Source: an uncultured Lysobacteraceae bacterium (lineage in GTDB: Bacteria; Pseudomonadota; Gammaproteobacteria; Xanthomonadales; Rhodanobacteraceae). From it: a stretch of 7,014 bases of DNA. Shown in pieces: positions 6,835 through 7,014 of this stretch. The notes under the pieces were generated by a model. The model was given only the letters and a program-made list of their open reading frames with translations. It was not told the origin of the DNA and made no database searches. Position numbers and translations under genes: made by a program. The stretch is from assembly GCA_946482585.1 (NCBI GenBank), contig CAMLSI010000282.1, positions 1-7,014 on the forward strand. Reading direction: 5' to 3'. Numbering within the stretch: position 1 is the first letter of the stretch; every line of letters starts with the position of its first letter.

Positions 6835-7014
6835 TCAGCGGCGCAGCTGGCGCTGGTAGCGCGCCGGCGTGACGCCGTAGCGCTGTGCGAAAGCGCGCGT
6901 CAGATGTGCCTGGTCGGCGAGCCCGCAGGCCGCGGCGACGGCGGCCGGCGCGATGCCGGCGGCGAGCTGACGCTTGGCCTGCTGCAGCCGCAACGCCATC
7001 AGCATCTGCTGCGG
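6835..7014 (-). CDS. AraC-family transcriptional regulator, C-terminal part (partial)
   Basis: Only the last 59 residues and the TGA at 6835-6837 are in the window; the N-terminus lies off the right edge. They match the second half of the AraC/XylS DNA-binding domain: MLMALRLQQAKRQLAAG (4-20) is the linking helix, IAPAAVAAACGLADQAHLTRAFAQRYG (21-47) is the second helix-turn-helix with the conserved A-x-x-x-G-[LF]-x-[DS]-x-x-[HY]-[LF]-x-R-x-F pattern, and VTPARYQRQL (48-57) is the conserved P-x-x-[YF]-[RQ] end. Such proteins bind DNA and usually activate a neighbouring operon; the N-terminal ligand domain that would hint at the effector is not visible. Its position immediately before the EamA transporter on the same strand suggests that it regulates or is co-expressed with that transporter. 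Confidence 0.9.
   Translation of the reverse strand, partial: PQQMLMALRLQQAKRQLAAGIAPAAVAAACGLADQAHLTRAFAQRYGVTPARYQRQLRR

Noticed and set aside
1..7014. tRNA or rRNA genes, CRISPR repeats, insertion sequences, toxin-antitoxin or phage genes
   Set aside because: No cloverleaf-like tRNA arms, regularly spaced repeats, transposase motifs or terminal inverted repeats were seen on either strand.

Overview
This is a GC-rich, gene-dense stretch of bacterial chromosome, most likely from a gammaproteobacterium of the Xanthomonadales/Nevskiales kind. That placement is an inference from base composition, a TonB-dependent receptor ending in aromatic Phe, an IPTL-CTERM-like secreted protein and an SSS-type sensor kinase; no rRNA or marker gene confirms it. 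I see six protein-coding genes (two cut by the window edges) and no RNA gene, mobile element, CRISPR array or phage gene.

Layout. (1) 1-698, minus: the first 232 residues of a membrane sensor kinase of the sodium:solute-symporter (SSS) type; the rest lies off the left edge. (2) 866-1867, plus, divergent from it: a secreted protein of unknown function made of two copies of an immunoglobulin-like domain followed by an IPTL-CTERM-like sorting tail. (3) A convergent gap at 1868-1993 with an 11-bp perfect inverted repeat that probably ends transcription. (4) 1994-4249, minus: a complete 751-residue TonB-dependent outer-membrane receptor. (5) 4410-5813, plus, divergent from the receptor across 160 bp: a GntP-family inner-membrane permease. 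(6) 5821-6786, minus, convergent with the permease across only 7 bp: a DMT/EamA-type transporter. (7) 6835-7014, minus, directly upstream of EamA: the C-terminal end of an AraC-family regulator whose N-terminus lies off the right edge.

How they may work together. The receptor and the GntP permease share one intergenic region and could form an outer-plus-inner membrane uptake pair for an acidic organic substrate, possibly a hydroxy-acid, but the substrate cannot be read from sequence. The AraC regulator and EamA transporter look like a small co-transcribed unit in which the regulator may control the exporter. The sensor kinase and the secreted protein share a 167-bp divergent region.

Most of this is ordinary housekeeping/accessory transport. 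The points most worth a second look are the two-repeat secreted protein with its sorting tail, a perfect DxNxDGxxD calcium-loop signature inside the receptor barrel, and the divergent receptor/permease pair. I found no evidence of a wholly new multi-gene system. Very long open frames antisense to the real genes are a by-product of high GC and are not annotated.
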